A DNA stretch of 64,000 nucleotides from Pseudoalteromonas luteoviolacea (GCF_001750165.1 NZ_CP015412.1:930001-994000); one strand, 5' to 3'. Positions 18,916 through 28,910 are shown, counted from the stretch's first letter. Translations and numbers: made by a program. Notes: generated by a model from the letters alone, not told the origin.

Positions 18916-21900
18916 ATGACAAGTACAGCTCCCACTAGCGTCAATGAGCAAGGCGCTTATCGCGAATTGGTGTTTGAAGGCTATGCCAGTGACTCAGAGC
19001 AAGTCTCATTGATGATCAAAGATTACAGCGAAGATCAGGCAAAAACTGGTTTTTATAAAATTCCGCTGGGCTTTGCCAACACCACACAAAACAATAACAA
19101 CGCCGATGTTGAGTTGGTGTACATTTACCCCTTGTGTGAGTGCACCCCAGATGGCGCCGCTGAGCGCAAACTAACGAACTTAAGACCCGGATATTTATAC
19201 ATTTATGTGGACGGTCACTTATGGCGCGAGCTTGAAGTCACAGAGCACGAAGAAGAAGACATTTCTTATTTTAAAGATGTGAACCTCGCATACCAAAAAG
19301 GCCCGCAAGCGTGGCGCATTGATGAACACGGTCAAGTTGGTGAGCGCGTGGCAACGGGTGAGCAACTTAAGCAAGTGCTGGTGCCCAACAAACTATATGG
19401 TCAGCCATGCCAAGTAGAAATTGCATTCAGTGAAACCCAGTGGTGCTGGCGACAAATTGAAGCCTTTGGCGGCATGAGCGAAAACGATCCGCGCTTAAAC
19501 TATGGCCCAAGCGTAAAGCCGGGCACCAATGATGACGCCGCGAGTGAGCGCCGCAGCCAACGTATGCAAGTGCTTGATAAATTGGGTAACTATGCACAAG
19601 GCTACAGCAATGATGAGGCGCCACAGCACATCCCGCTACCGCGTATGCCAAAAAATGGCTTGCACCGCCCGGTATTAAAAGACCCAATAGGCGTGGCCCG
19701 TTACCTTGCCGCTGAAATCGTCTCAGAGCGTAAAAACATCCAGCAATTGTCGATGGAGTCTATCAAAGGCGCGTCCCTCACCACCGATGATTTTGAAGAC
19801 TTTGCACCAGAGCAAAAAAACATTTCTAAACATGTGCTGGCGACCACCATTCAGTCGCAGTTTTTTGCGTTTCCCAATACCACCCAGCAAAAAGTAGACC
19901 TTGGCATGTCGGTCTCTGAGCATGAGCAAGACATGGCACAAAACTACAAAAGCTGGGTGCGCGCTGGTTTTTCAAAGTATGAGTTTAGACGCTACTTAAA
20001 GACCGAACAGGCACTGACCTCTGCCCGCGCCATCAATGTGCAAAAATCATTTGGCTTTGACCATATCACCCGCGAAGACGAGCCAATGAGCTTTTATCAA
20101 GCGGTGAAGGACTATGGCTATTACGAAGATGTGAGACGCAACTTTGTGTATGAGCTGATAAGCGATGTCACCGCGCCTTACACCGATCTCACCAAAACCT
20201 TAATTGAAAGCTTTTTGGTACATGACTCAGATTTTAGGGCTGCCAAGCAAATAGACGAAGAGGACATGGGCCAAGAGCTGATGTTAAAAGTGCTGGGCAC
20301 GCATCCCCTAGATACTGAAAACGCAGCCAACAGCTTAAAACTGACCGCGCTGATGTACCCGAAAAAGACCGGCACTGCATTGAGCGATTATGAGTGCGCA
20401 CGCAGAGAAAGCAGCGACCCATTCGATACGGTTTTTTCAGTTGAATTACAGCAACAAATTCAGCAAGACATAGACGAAGGCATAATGTCTGGCGAGCAGC
20501 GCGAGTTTTGGCGCCGAGCTTCGCATGTGGTATGGGGCGTATTGGCTGTGAGTTTTTCAGTGCCAACCAGTTATTATGCGGCAGGGGGGTCTGGCAAAGA
20601 TTTTAAAGCACACAGTGCTGATAGAAATACACAAGAAGAGAGGTTGAGATCGCAACGTTCAGAGATTCAAAAAGAAATAGACAACCTACACGACAGTATT
20701 GCATTGAAGCAACAGGAGATCAGTGCTAGGCAAGCTGCAAATGCACAAGTGCGTCAAGAGTTACAGTCTGGGCTATTTGGAGAGGGTAAATCAATACCAG
20801 ATAGTATGGATCAGATTTTAGCTAACAGAATGGAAGAGTTAGAAGCGCTTCATGATAACCATAGTCGGGCGCGTGCTAGGCTGATCCGCACCAAGCAAAA
20901 TTTAAAGCTGTTACACCAAAGCGGTGAGTATTATCAAGGTAGGTCGTTTCGAGATCTTTTATTACGTGAAGTGCCACACACTCGCTATATGCATTTAGCT
21001 AAAGTGATGACAGGCGATTTGCTGACAGAAATAGATATTGATGTTAACGATTATTACTCTAACAAATTACCTGATGGCAAAGTACCGCTTAACTTTTTAG
21101 ATAAAGCCAAACGCGCCCAAGAGAGCTTGCTAAAGCTTGAACGGGCTGCAGAAGGGTTTGATAGTGCCTATGAGAGCCCGCAAACAGATCCTTTAGTAAA
21201 AGCAAAAATAGACGAATTTGCTTCTATTGAAGCGCGATTAGACCACATCCTAGAGCTGGATGGCTCTTTGGATGAAGTGCTTAAAGTAATGGAAAAACAG
21301 CAAGCTGATATAGAGGCTGGGCAAACACGCATTAAGAAAACTCTAGTGGTCATGGATTTGTCGGCTGTGGAAGAGTTGAAAACAGCAATTGAGGAAAATT
21401 TTGATAAAATTGAAAATAATTTGGTTAGGGATTTAGAGATTGAATGGCAATTAAAAGGCTTTAGTCACGAAAATGAAGCATTGAGCAAAATGGCCCGAAT
21501 GAACATTAATCCAGCGACATTAGATGCGGTGCTGAGAAACCTGTTACCAGTTGTTGCCATCCTCGAAGTGGCTAATCTCTACAGTACCATCAATGACCCT
21601 AATGCACCTGAAATAGCTAAATTATCTGCAATTTTAGATACCGCAGATATTATGAGTAATATTGGCCTAAATATGGTGGAAAGAAAAATAGGCCTGCCTT
21701 CACCAAAACAGTGCTATGCAATCATACGTAGTAAGCCTGTTCCTCCAAGTGCCTTAACAAAACGTTTTTGGTGGTCATCTCAATTGAAATTTAAAGTGTA
21801 TGGCTCGCTGGCGGCAAACGCATTGACCTTTGTTGCCAGTGCGGTCAGTACATACGTTGCTTATAACAACATGATTTCAGCATATGAGCGCGGCGATGGG

Positions 21901-22695
21901 GCACAAGTCTTGTCTCAAGGCTTAATGATGACTGGGGCAGCGAGTATGACCTTGTCATCCCTTTTAGGGATATTGGCCAAATCGAGTTTGGTATTTCAGA
22001 GTGCAGCTCTCGTATCACTGGCTTCGGGGCTTGCGATTGCGGGCGTGATTATATTATTGATCGGAGCGGGTATCGCATGGGCATTTTCGGAAGAGCCGAT
22101 AGAGGCTTGGCTGGAGGCTTGTCACTGGGGTAAAAGCAAGACCCGCTTTAAAAATGATGACAGTCATGATGCCACAATCCGTGCTGCCCAGTGGGAGGAA
22201 AACCCCGAATTGGCATTGCATGATTTATACAACACACTCTATCGCCCCAATTTATCGATTACCTCTATTAATGTGATTGGCTCTGTGAAGTTTTCATTCA
22301 GCGTGCCTCTTTCATATCCAGAAAATGGCGCAAAATTGGTATTTATGTACAAAAAGCAAGGTGATGACGACTTTAGTATTTTATCAAGGTACCAAATTAG
22401 TCAAATGGTCGATACGATTGAACTCTACCCTAATCGTACTGGTTGGGAGTTTACCACGACTTATTCAAAAATTAAGCACGCTTTAGGGGTTCAACAAGAC
22501 ATGAGACTTGAGTTTAAAGTGCTCTATGCTATTTACCCAAGAGGTGTAAGTGAGCCCATCATTCATGGCACTAAGCAGGAGTTTGTGTTGCCAATAAGGT
22601 TTGAGAGAAAGAAAGAAGAAAGTATTCAGCAGCGTCATGGTGGGTTAGCAATGTGTTCATTTCAGACAGCGCCTACTAGTCTTATGGCATTATAA
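18916..22695 (+). CDS. T6SS MIX/VasX-like pore-forming effector, B-type, complete
   Basis: 1259 aa and the only intact B-type effector here. The N-terminal module with L-R-P-G-Y-L-Y-I-Y at 89-97 is nearly the same as in the A-type. The B body begins after ~535, with a coiled coil ~560-640. Compared with 12000-15665 the body is almost identical except for a patch of ~30 residues (~817-845) and parts of the first hydrophobic segment (S-T-I-N-D-P-N-A-P versus S-T-L-S-D-P-N-A-S). This is the same place where the two A-types differ. The late hydrophobic block ends in A-F-S-E-E-P-I-E, followed by the beta-rich tail ending S-L-M-A-L. The beta immunity gene follows 28 bp downstream. Confidence 0.72.
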   Translation: MTSTAPTSVNEQGAYRELVFEGYASDSEQVSLMIKDYSEDQAKTGFYKIPLGFANTTQNNNNADVELVYIYPLCECTPDGAAERKLTNLRPGYLYIYVDGHLWRELEVTEHEEEDISYFKDVNLAYQKGPQAWRIDEHGQVGERVATGEQLKQVLVPNKLYGQPCQVEIAFSETQWCWRQIEAFGGMSENDPRLNYGPSVKPGTNDDAASERRSQRMQVLDKLGNYAQGYSNDEAPQHIPLPRMPKNGLHRPVLKDPIGVARYLAAEIVSERKNIQQLSMESIKGASLTTDDFEDFAPEQKNISKHVLATTIQSQFFAFPNTTQQKVDLGMSVSEHEQDMAQNYKSWVRAGFSKYEFRRYLKTEQALTSARAINVQKSFGFDHITREDEPMSFYQAVKDYGYYEDVRRNFVYELISDVTAPYTDLTKTLIESFLVHDSDFRAAKQIDEEDMGQELMLKVLGTHPLDTENAANSLKLTALMYPKKTGTALSDYECARRESSDPFDTVFSVELQQQIQQDIDEGIMSGEQREFWRRASHVVWGVLAVSFSVPTSYYAAGGSGKDFKAHSADRNTQEERLRSQRSEIQKEIDNLHDSIALKQQEISARQAANAQVRQELQSGLFGEGKSIPDSMDQILANRMEELEALHDNHSRARARLIRTKQNLKLLHQSGEYYQGRSFRDLLLREVPHTRYMHLAKVMTGDLLTEIDIDVNDYYSNKLPDGKVPLNFLDKAKRAQESLLKLERAAEGFDSAYESPQTDPLVKAKIDEFASIEARLDHILELDGSLDEVLKVMEKQQADIEAGQTRIKKTLVVMDLSAVEELKTAIEENFDKIENNLVRDLEIEWQLKGFSHENEALSKMARMNINPATLDAVLRNLLPVVAILEVANLYSTINDPNAPEIAKLSAILDTADIMSNIGLNMVERKIGLPSPKQCYAIIRSKPVPPSALTKRFWWSSQLKFKVYGSLAANALTFVASAVSTYVAYNNMISAYERGDGAQVLSQGLMMTGAASMTLSSLLGILAKSSLVFQSAALVSLASGLAIAGVIILLIGAGIAWAFSEEPIEAWLEACHWGKSKTRFKNDDSHDATIRAAQWEENPELALHDLYNTLYRPNLSITSINVIGSVKFSFSVPLSYPENGAKLVFMYKKQGDDDFSILSRYQISQMVDTIELYPNRTGWEFTTTYSKIKHALGVQQDMRLEFKVLYAIYPRGVSEPIIHGTKQEFVLPIRFERKKEESIQQRHGGLAMCSFQTAPTSLMAL

Positions 22696-22723
22696 TTAAA
22701 GGGCGTTTATTTTAAGGAAAAAT

Positions 22724-23608
22724 ATGCAAGAAGAATCTGATGAGTCGCTCGAACAATGGCGGCTAGAAAAATCAAAAGAAATAAAGTTATATGCGAAAAA
22801 TATTAGTAAATATACAGATCAAGGTATCTATTATTTTGATGTTTCGAAGGAGCATTTACACCATAAAAGTTACGAGGAGCGATTGGCGTTTGCAGCTTGC
22901 TTGAATGGCTGTGAATTTAAAGTGGCAAAACCTTTTAAACGAAAGTTTGCATCGCGAGAACACACAGATCGTTATTATCATATCGGTAAATGTGATGGAC
23001 AAGTGTTGGCTTTGCGCAGAGCGCCCGGAATTTGGCTTGTTTGTTTTTTTCTTTCTCTTTTTGGCTTTTTGGGTGGTTTTGGCCTATTCATCGTTGGACT
23101 AATCACAGGGCCCGCTTGGTGGATGTTGGCAGGTATAGCATTATTCTTTATCGGCCCATGGCTGACTTATAAGTTATGGGAACAGCTGGATTGGTTAGAC
23201 AAGATTGAGTTTAACCGCCATACCGGGCTTGTACGCACCTCACATACACTATTACGACGGCCATTTTATGTCCCGATTGAAGATGTTGAAATGTGCGAAG
23301 GTCCAATCATTCAAGCGGCGAGAGGTGGTGGTGAAATGGGAACGGGTGGTTTAGTGTTGACTAAATACCCAGCTAAATTTTGGTGGCGACCAACCATTGC
23401 CACTTTTGGTGGGATGGAAAAAGACCATTGGACGGCCATTCTTAAATTTATGGACAGTGATGAGTTGATTCATAGGCATGTTCACACCGAGATCGAAGAG
23501 CATTACAAAAGAGATAAAAATGCCATGGGCACAGGCCCGTTTCCAGAGTCAATGAAAAAGTATTTTGACCCAGAGGATAAGCAAATTAATCGGTGGAAGG
23601 TTTGGTAG
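22724..23608 (+). CDS. Putative T6SS immunity protein, beta group, copy 5 (partner of the 18916 effector)
   Basis: A 294-aa protein with AAGGAAAAAT ahead of its ATG. The N-terminus starts M-Q-E-E-S-D-E. The hairpin (~101-150) has G-L-I-T-G-P-A-W, unlike the G-V-F-H-G-P-N-W of 17024, so the two direct partners of B-type effectors differ in this segment just as their effectors do. The 3' end is mosaic (P-F-P-E-S plus N-R-W-K-V-W). Confidence 0.67.
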   Translation: MQEESDESLEQWRLEKSKEIKLYAKNISKYTDQGIYYFDVSKEHLHHKSYEERLAFAACLNGCEFKVAKPFKRKFASREHTDRYYHIGKCDGQVLALRRAPGIWLVCFFLSLFGFLGGFGLFIVGLITGPAWWMLAGIALFFIGPWLTYKLWEQLDWLDKIEFNRHTGLVRTSHTLLRRPFYVPIEDVEMCEGPIIQAARGGGEMGTGGLVLTKYPAKFWWRPTIATFGGMEKDHWTAILKFMDSDELIHRHVHTEIEEHYKRDKNAMGTGPFPESMKKYFDPEDKQINRWKVW

Positions 23609-23661
23609 CGGTTTTGCTGTCAAGCCGAGCTAAAAGGATTGAGTTTGTAGCAAGGAATGTC

Positions 23662-24609
23662 ATGAACGTGAAAAAAGTTGGTTCACCTTCTTCTGACAGT
23701 TTGTCTAAACAGGAGCGATGGAAGCATGAATTTGAAAAAGAGAAAGCGAATGCCCCGAGTCATATACGAGCTGCTTATGATGACCTTGAGAGAAGGCGCA
23801 AAAACCGTGATAAATATTATGCCCAAGGCGTAGTTTATGAAGAGCTTTCAAAAGACCATCTCCATCATCAGACATATGAGCAACGTCTTGCAAAAGCTGC
23901 ACAGTTAAATGGCTGCGAGTTTAAAGAAGCTAAGCCATTTAAAAAGCCGTTTTCATCGCGGGAGCATCATGGTACGGATAATCACATTGGCTGGTGCGAT
24001 GGACAAGTTGTTGGGATCCGCAGAGCGCCATTTTGGGGCGGGTTTTGTTTTTTATGGTTTATCTTATGTGTCTATATGCTTTTTTTTAGTGTTGTTAATG
24101 TTGTCTTTTTTTGGGAATTTTCGTACGCATATTTAATCCCTGTAAGTATATTAGGTCCCATGGCGGTTCACAAAATTTGGGAGTGGGGGGCATGGATAGA
24201 TAAAATAGAATTTAATCGCCACACCGGATTGGTGCGTATGCCTTTTTCATTTCTGAGACGACGTTTTTATGTGCCAATTGAAGACATAGAGCTATGTGAA
24301 GGTCCTGTGGTACAAGCCGCAAGAGGCGGCGGAGAAATGGCCACCGGCAGCCTAGTTTTAACCAAATATCCAAAGCGTTACTGGTTTAGACCAACTATTA
24401 CGGTATTTGGTGGGATGGAGCAAGAGCATTGGGCCAGCATTGTAAGGTTTATGGATATTTCTCAGCCTATTCACCGTCATATACATAGAACAATTGAAGA
24501 CCATTTTCGTGATAATAAAAACGCCATGGGCACAGGCTCGTTTCCTGAATCAATGAAAAAGTACTTGGATGCAGAGGATAAGCAGATAAACCGATTTGAG
24601 GTTTGGTAG
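23662..24609 (+). CDS. Putative T6SS immunity protein, gamma group, copy 2
   Basis: I place the start at ATG 23662 (M-N-V-K-K-V-G), which has CAAGGAATG just upstream; the frame is open further back to within the previous gene's end. The product is 315 aa with the gamma markers H-H-G-T-D-N-H, R-M-P-F-S-F-L-R-R-R and K-R-Y-W-F-R-P, and the F-W-G-G-F hydrophobic region at ~123-172. In the near-invariant G-T-G-P-F-P-E motif the P is S here, a change private to this copy. Confidence 0.63.
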   Translation: MNVKKVGSPSSDSLSKQERWKHEFEKEKANAPSHIRAAYDDLERRRKNRDKYYAQGVVYEELSKDHLHHQTYEQRLAKAAQLNGCEFKEAKPFKKPFSSREHHGTDNHIGWCDGQVVGIRRAPFWGGFCFLWFILCVYMLFFSVVNVVFFWEFSYAYLIPVSILGPMAVHKIWEWGAWIDKIEFNRHTGLVRMPFSFLRRRFYVPIEDIELCEGPVVQAARGGGEMATGSLVLTKYPKRYWFRPTITVFGGMEQEHWASIVRFMDISQPIHRHIHRTIEDHFRDNKNAMGTGSFPESMKKYLDAEDKQINRFEVW

Positions 24610-24637
24610 CAAATAACGGAGATTTACAAATTTAAGG

Positions 24638-25525
24638 ATGAAGATGAGTCAAGAAGTATTAACAGAAGAGGAAATTAGAGAGCAGCAGCTGGAAGCAATG
24701 CGCTTGAGAAGTAGCAATGTTTCAAAATACACAGATTTAGGCTTTTATTATTTAGATTTATCAAAAGAGTATTTGCATCATAGTAACTATGAAGACCGTT
24801 TGGCTATGGCTGCAAAACTTAATGGTTGTGGATTTAAAGTAGCAAAACCCTTTAAACGAAAGTTCGCATCCCATGAGCATACCGATATGTTTTACCACAT
24901 AGGTAATTGTGATGGACAAGTGTTGGTTTTGCGCAGAGCCCCCGGAATTTGGCTTGTTTGTTTGTTTCTATCTCTTTTTTGTTTTGTCGGTGGGTTTGGT
25001 TTTTTCTTTGAAGGGGTATTCCATGGCCCGAATTGGTTAATGCCAGCTGCGATAGCTCTTTTTTGTATTGGCCCTTGGTTGACTTATAAATTATGGGAAC
25101 AGCTGGACTGGTTAGACAAGATTGAGTTTAACCGCCATACCGGACTTGTGCGCACCTCACATACTTTGCTGCGACGGCCATTTTATGTCCCGATTGAAGA
25201 CGTTGAAATGTGCGAAGGGCCAATCATTCAAGCGGCGAGAGGGGGAGGTGAGATGGGAACGGGTGGCTTAGTATTGACTAAGTATCCAGCCAAGTTTTGG
25301 TGGCGCCCAACCATTGCCACGTTTGGGGGGATGGAAAAAGATCATTGGACAGCCATTCTCAAGTTTATGGATATTAATGAGCCTATACATGAAGACGTAC
25401 ATGAATCAATAGAAAAGCATTATAAAAAAAATAAAAACGCCATGGGCACAGGCCCGTTTCCGGAATCAATGAAAAAGTACTTGGATGCAGAGGATAAGCA
25501 GATAAACCGATTTGAGGTTTGGTAG
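24638..25525 (+). CDS. Putative T6SS immunity protein, beta group, copy 6
   Basis: A 295-aa mosaic. The first ~80 residues equal those of 3076 and 17937, the hairpin is of the G-V-F-H-G-P-N-W kind seen in 17024, and the C-terminal ~70 residues equal 17024 including the alpha-type end. It reads as a recombinant of two beta copies. The usual 28-bp spacer and doubled ATG (24638 and 24644) precede it. Confidence 0.65.
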   Translation: MKMSQEVLTEEEIREQQLEAMRLRSSNVSKYTDLGFYYLDLSKEYLHHSNYEDRLAMAAKLNGCGFKVAKPFKRKFASHEHTDMFYHIGNCDGQVLVLRRAPGIWLVCLFLSLFCFVGGFGFFFEGVFHGPNWLMPAAIALFCIGPWLTYKLWEQLDWLDKIEFNRHTGLVRTSHTLLRRPFYVPIEDVEMCEGPIIQAARGGGEMGTGGLVLTKYPAKFWWRPTIATFGGMEKDHWTAILKFMDINEPIHEDVHESIEKHYKKNKNAMGTGPFPESMKKYLDAEDKQINRFEVW

Positions 25526-25573
25526 TGGTTTTGCTGTCAAACCAAAAGGATTGAGTTTGTAGCAAGGAATGTA

Positions 25574-26521
25574 ATGAACGTGAAAAAAGTTGGTTCACCT
25601 TCTTCTGAAAGTTTGTCTAAAAAAGAGCGACGGAGACGAGAATTTGAAAAAGAGAAAGCGAATGCCCCGAGTCATATGCGAGCTGCTTATGATGAGCTTG
25701 AGAGAAGGCGCAAAAACCGTGATAAATATTATGCCCAAGGCGTAGTTTATGAAGAGCTTTCAAAAGACCATCTCCATCATCAGACATATGAGCAACGTCT
25801 TGCAAAAGCTGCACAGTTAAACGGCTGTGAGTTTAAAGAAGCTAAGCCATTTAAAAAGCCGTTTTCATCGCGGGAGCACCATGGCACGGATAATCACATT
25901 GGCTGGTGCGATGGACAAATTGTTGGGATCCGCAGGGCGCCATTTTGGGGCGGGTTTTGCTTTTTATGGTTTATCTTATGTGTCTATATGCTTTTTTTTA
26001 GTGTTGTTAATATTGTCTTTTTTTGGAATTTTTCGTACGCATATTTGATCCCTGTAAGTATATTAGGTCCCGTGGCCGTTCACAAAATCTGGGAGTGGGG
26101 GGCATGGATAGATAAAATAGAATTTAATCGCCACACCGGATTGGTGCGTATGCCATTTTCTTTTCTGAGACGACGTTTTTATGTGCCAATTGAAGACATA
26201 GAATTATGTGAAGGTCCTGTGGTACAAGCCGCAAGAGGCGGCGGAGAAATGGCCACCGGCAGCCTAGTTTTAACCAAATACCCAAAGCGCTACTGGTTTA
26301 GGCCAACTATTACGGTATTTGGTGGGATGGAGCAAGAGCATTGGGCCAGCATTGTAAGGTTTATGGATATTTCTCAGCCTATTCATGAGGATATACATAG
26401 AACAATTGAAGACCATTTTCGTGATAATAAAAATGCCATGGGCACAGGCCCGTTTCCTGAATCGATGAAAAAGTACTTGGATGCAGAGGATAAGCAGGTA
26501 AACAGAAGGGATGTTTGGTAG
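25574..26521 (+). CDS. Putative T6SS immunity protein, gamma group, copy 3
   Basis: A 315-aa protein, ~95% like 23662-24609 by eye, with the same upstream spacer and CAAGGAATGTA ribosome region. It ends N-R-R-D-V-W, a terminus unlike any other copy. The 24638 and 25574 pair repeats the beta-gamma order of 22724 and 23662, pointing to duplication of a two-gene unit. Confidence 0.63.
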   Translation: MNVKKVGSPSSESLSKKERRRREFEKEKANAPSHMRAAYDELERRRKNRDKYYAQGVVYEELSKDHLHHQTYEQRLAKAAQLNGCEFKEAKPFKKPFSSREHHGTDNHIGWCDGQIVGIRRAPFWGGFCFLWFILCVYMLFFSVVNIVFFWNFSYAYLIPVSILGPVAVHKIWEWGAWIDKIEFNRHTGLVRMPFSFLRRRFYVPIEDIELCEGPVVQAARGGGEMATGSLVLTKYPKRYWFRPTITVFGGMEQEHWASIVRFMDISQPIHEDIHRTIEDHFRDNKNAMGTGPFPESMKKYLDAEDKQVNRRDVW

Positions 26522-26742
26522 TGGTTTTGCTGTCAAGCCAAAAGGATTGAGTTTTAAATAGCGAAAGGGAAGCTATGGTCTCACAAAAACGGTTTAGCTT
26601 CCTAGTACGGTAAGATTGTAAAAAGTGGTTCGTAGTACTGTATGCACTCAAGTGGTTACAGATAATTCGGCCAGAATATCGTGTGCTCATCAACGCATTT
26701 TGCAATCACAATATTTAGACTTTTGCGCTTCTTCCAAAAGCC
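26522..26742. other. Non-coding spacer shared with 10761-10866
   Basis: After the immunity stop both places carry a related ~100-bp run (GGTTTTG, CAAAAGGATTGAGTTTT, TAGCGAAAGG, TTCCTAGTACGGTAA), and in both an orphan effector tail follows. The rest of this spacer matches nothing else I see in the window. It probably marks an old insertion or recombination boundary. Confidence 0.4.
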
Positions 26743-27168
26743 TTTTACGCGCCAATGGTGCATCCAATTAACGGCGCAAGGGTAAAGCTGATGTGGCGGC
26801 GAACGACTGGGCCTGATAAGGAATTTAAAGTACTCACTTATAATCAATTAAGTAAGTTAATGTCAAAAATCACGCTATTTCCTGCGCGAAAAGGTTGGCA
26901 TTTTGATGTGAGTTATTACCGCTTAAGGCAGGTTTTAGGGCTGCCTTATAACAGCAGTATTGAGCTCAAGGGAGAATACAAAGTATATCCGCAAGGGGAA
27001 GGCGCTAAATTGGTTGAGGGGACTGAAACAGAGTTTATGCTGCCGTCGTATGTAAAACGCCAAGCAGAGTCATTCTGGGAGTCTTTTTTTGGCGAGGGTG
27101 AGTATGAACAAACTCAAGGGGGGATGTACTTACAAGAGGTGTTTTTGCGTCCGCCAGGTCGTTATTGA
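26743..27168 (+). pseudogene. Orphan A-type effector tail
   Basis: Homology to the A-type effector begins abruptly inside the F-Y-A-P-M-V-H-P motif at 26743 and runs to the stop, covering the last ~140 residues almost unchanged except for the end (R-P-P-G-R-Y instead of R-P-S-N-P-R). An ATG at 26755 is in frame, but there is no toxin core and no clear ribosome site. It is followed 15 bp later by an alpha immunity gene, so the tail-alpha link is kept even in this relic. Confidence 0.75.
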
Positions 27169-27183
27169 GGAAGGAATTATTAG

Positions 27184-28125
27184 ATGAAAACAGAGCCAAA
27201 AAATGAAAAAAGTACAGAAAAGTCAATTTTAGATCTACGTGAGCAATATCAAAAAAGAAAAGCAGAAGCGACAGGCGATAGAAAAAAACGATATGATGAA
27301 ATAGAGAGGAGAAGTGCAAATAATACTAAGTATTTTAAACAAGGTATTTACTATAAAGAGCTTTCTAAACAACATTTACATCATCAAACTTATGAAGAAC
27401 GTTTAGCAAAGGCTGCTGAACTTAATGGTTGTGACTTTAAAAAGTCGAACTTGAAAAGCGAGGCTTTTGTATCACGGGAACATATTGGCTCCGATCATTT
27501 TATCGGTTTATGCGATGGCCAAGTTGCTGCAATTAGGAGAGCGCCAGGTATCTGGTTTTTGTGTATTTTTTTAAATGTGATTTTATTTGCGGTGGGTTTT
27601 TGTGGATTATTAATTGGCCTATTCTCGGGACCGCTTTGGCTTATTGCGTTTTCTCCTTTGATGATAGCCAGCCCTTGGGGACTGTATAAATTTTGGGAGA
27701 GGTTTGATTGGCTCGACAAGTTAGAGTTCAATCGTCATACAGGACTGGTACGTACGTCACATACTTTATTAAGGCGCCCTTTTTATATCCCCATAGAGGA
27801 TATTGAGCTGTGCCAAGGCCCGGTTGTAAAAAATGCCCGTGGTGGCGGTGAAATGCCGACTGGTAGCCTTGTTTTTACTCAATACCCATCAAAGTTTTGG
27901 TGGCGTCCTTCGATTGTACTGCTCGGTGGAATGGAAAAGCAGCAATGGACGGCCCTGAATAAGTTTATGGATATAAGTCAGCCAATACATATGAATGTCC
28001 AAAGAAGCATTGAAGAGCATTTTCAGAAAGATAAAAATGCCATGGGCACAGGCCCGTTTCCTGAATCAATGAAAAAGTACTTGGATGCAGAGGATAAGCA
28101 AATAAACCGATTTGAGGTTTGGTAG
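27184..28125 (+). CDS. Putative T6SS immunity protein, alpha group, copy 3
   Basis: A 313-aa protein. It differs from the other alpha copies along its whole N-terminal half (M-K-T-E-P-K-N-E-K) and has F-C-G-L-L-I-G-L-F-S-G-P in the hairpin (~119-168), close to 2112. The alpha marker reads A-R-G-G-G-E-M here, a beta-like change, and the WTAL segment has Q-Q-W instead of D-H-W. It is the last gene of the array; intergenic repeats start at its stop. Confidence 0.65.
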   Translation: MKTEPKNEKSTEKSILDLREQYQKRKAEATGDRKKRYDEIERRSANNTKYFKQGIYYKELSKQHLHHQTYEERLAKAAELNGCDFKKSNLKSEAFVSREHIGSDHFIGLCDGQVAAIRRAPGIWFLCIFLNVILFAVGFCGLLIGLFSGPLWLIAFSPLMIASPWGLYKFWERFDWLDKLEFNRHTGLVRTSHTLLRRPFYIPIEDIELCQGPVVKNARGGGEMPTGSLVFTQYPSKFWWRPSIVLLGGMEKQQWTALNKFMDISQPIHMNVQRSIEEHFQKDKNAMGTGPFPESMKKYLDAEDKQINRFEVW

Positions 28126-28128
28126 TGA

Positions 28129-28448
28129 TAGATTGCGGGGCAAGCCCGCAATGACGGGATTGGGCTCAGTGTGAGCGTTTTTCATCTTTTAGGCTGAACT
28201 AGCATCCCACTCTTGTTACTTAACAGAACTCATAGCGCAGATGAGTTTTTTAAGCCTTTTTAGCAGCAAAGCGGTCTTTGGCAAAATATAGATTGCGGGG
28301 TAAGCCCGTAATGACGGGATTGGGCTCAGTGTGAGCGTTTTTCATCTTTTAGGCTGAACTAGCATCCCACTCTTGTTACTTAACAGAACTCATAGCGCAG
28401 ATGAGTTTTTTAAGCCTTTTTAGCAGCAAAGCGGTCTTTGGCAAAATA
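28129..28448. repeat. Two tandem 160-bp repeat units
   Basis: Units 28129-28288 and 28289-28448 are almost identical. Each begins TAGATTGCGGGG and holds the hairpin TTGCGGG-loop-CCCGCAA (perfect in unit 1, slightly degenerate in unit 2). No coding potential is seen. They resemble REP or MITE-like intergenic elements placed at the edge of the effector array. Confidence 0.85.
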
Positions 28449-28910
28449 TAGATTGCGGGGTAAGCCCGTAATGACGAGGTTTTAGGGCTGCGTTGTGATT
28501 TAGGTGAAAGTTTTGAAATGCTGTCGATTTTGAGTTAGTTAGCGTAGTTGCGATATTTCATCAGAGTTCTATTTTCGTCACTCTGAATTTATTTCAGAGC
28601 CCATAACGCATCTGAAATATTCAGTTATTTTAGCAACATAGCTTCTGTCGAAAAATATAGATTGCGGGGCACGCCGCAATGACGGGGTTTTAGGGCTGCG
28701 TTGTGATTTAGGTGAAAGGTTTGAAATGATGTTGATTTTGAGTTAGTTAGCGTAGTTGCGATATTTCATCAGAACTCCACCTTCGTCACTCTGAATTTAT
28801 TTCAGAGCCCATAACGCATCTGAAATATTCGGTTATTTTAGCAACATAGCTTCTGTCGCAAAATATAGATTGCGGGGTAAGCCTGTAACGGCGGGCTTGG
28901 GGTTCGGTGT
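28449..28910. repeat. Two ~209-bp repeat units plus a partial unit, same head, different body
   Basis: Units 28449-28657 and 28658-28865 start with the same TAGATTGCGGGG head as the 160-bp repeats but carry another body, including a C-A-C-T-C-T-G-A-A-T-T-T-A-T-T-T-C-A-G-A-G near-palindrome. A third head at 28866 decays after about 40 bp. The stretch to 29040 holds more degenerate fragments and no gene. Confidence 0.8.

Noticed and set aside
28129..28910. CRISPR array
   Set aside because: Repeat units are 160-209 bp, directly adjacent and without unique spacers or cas genes.
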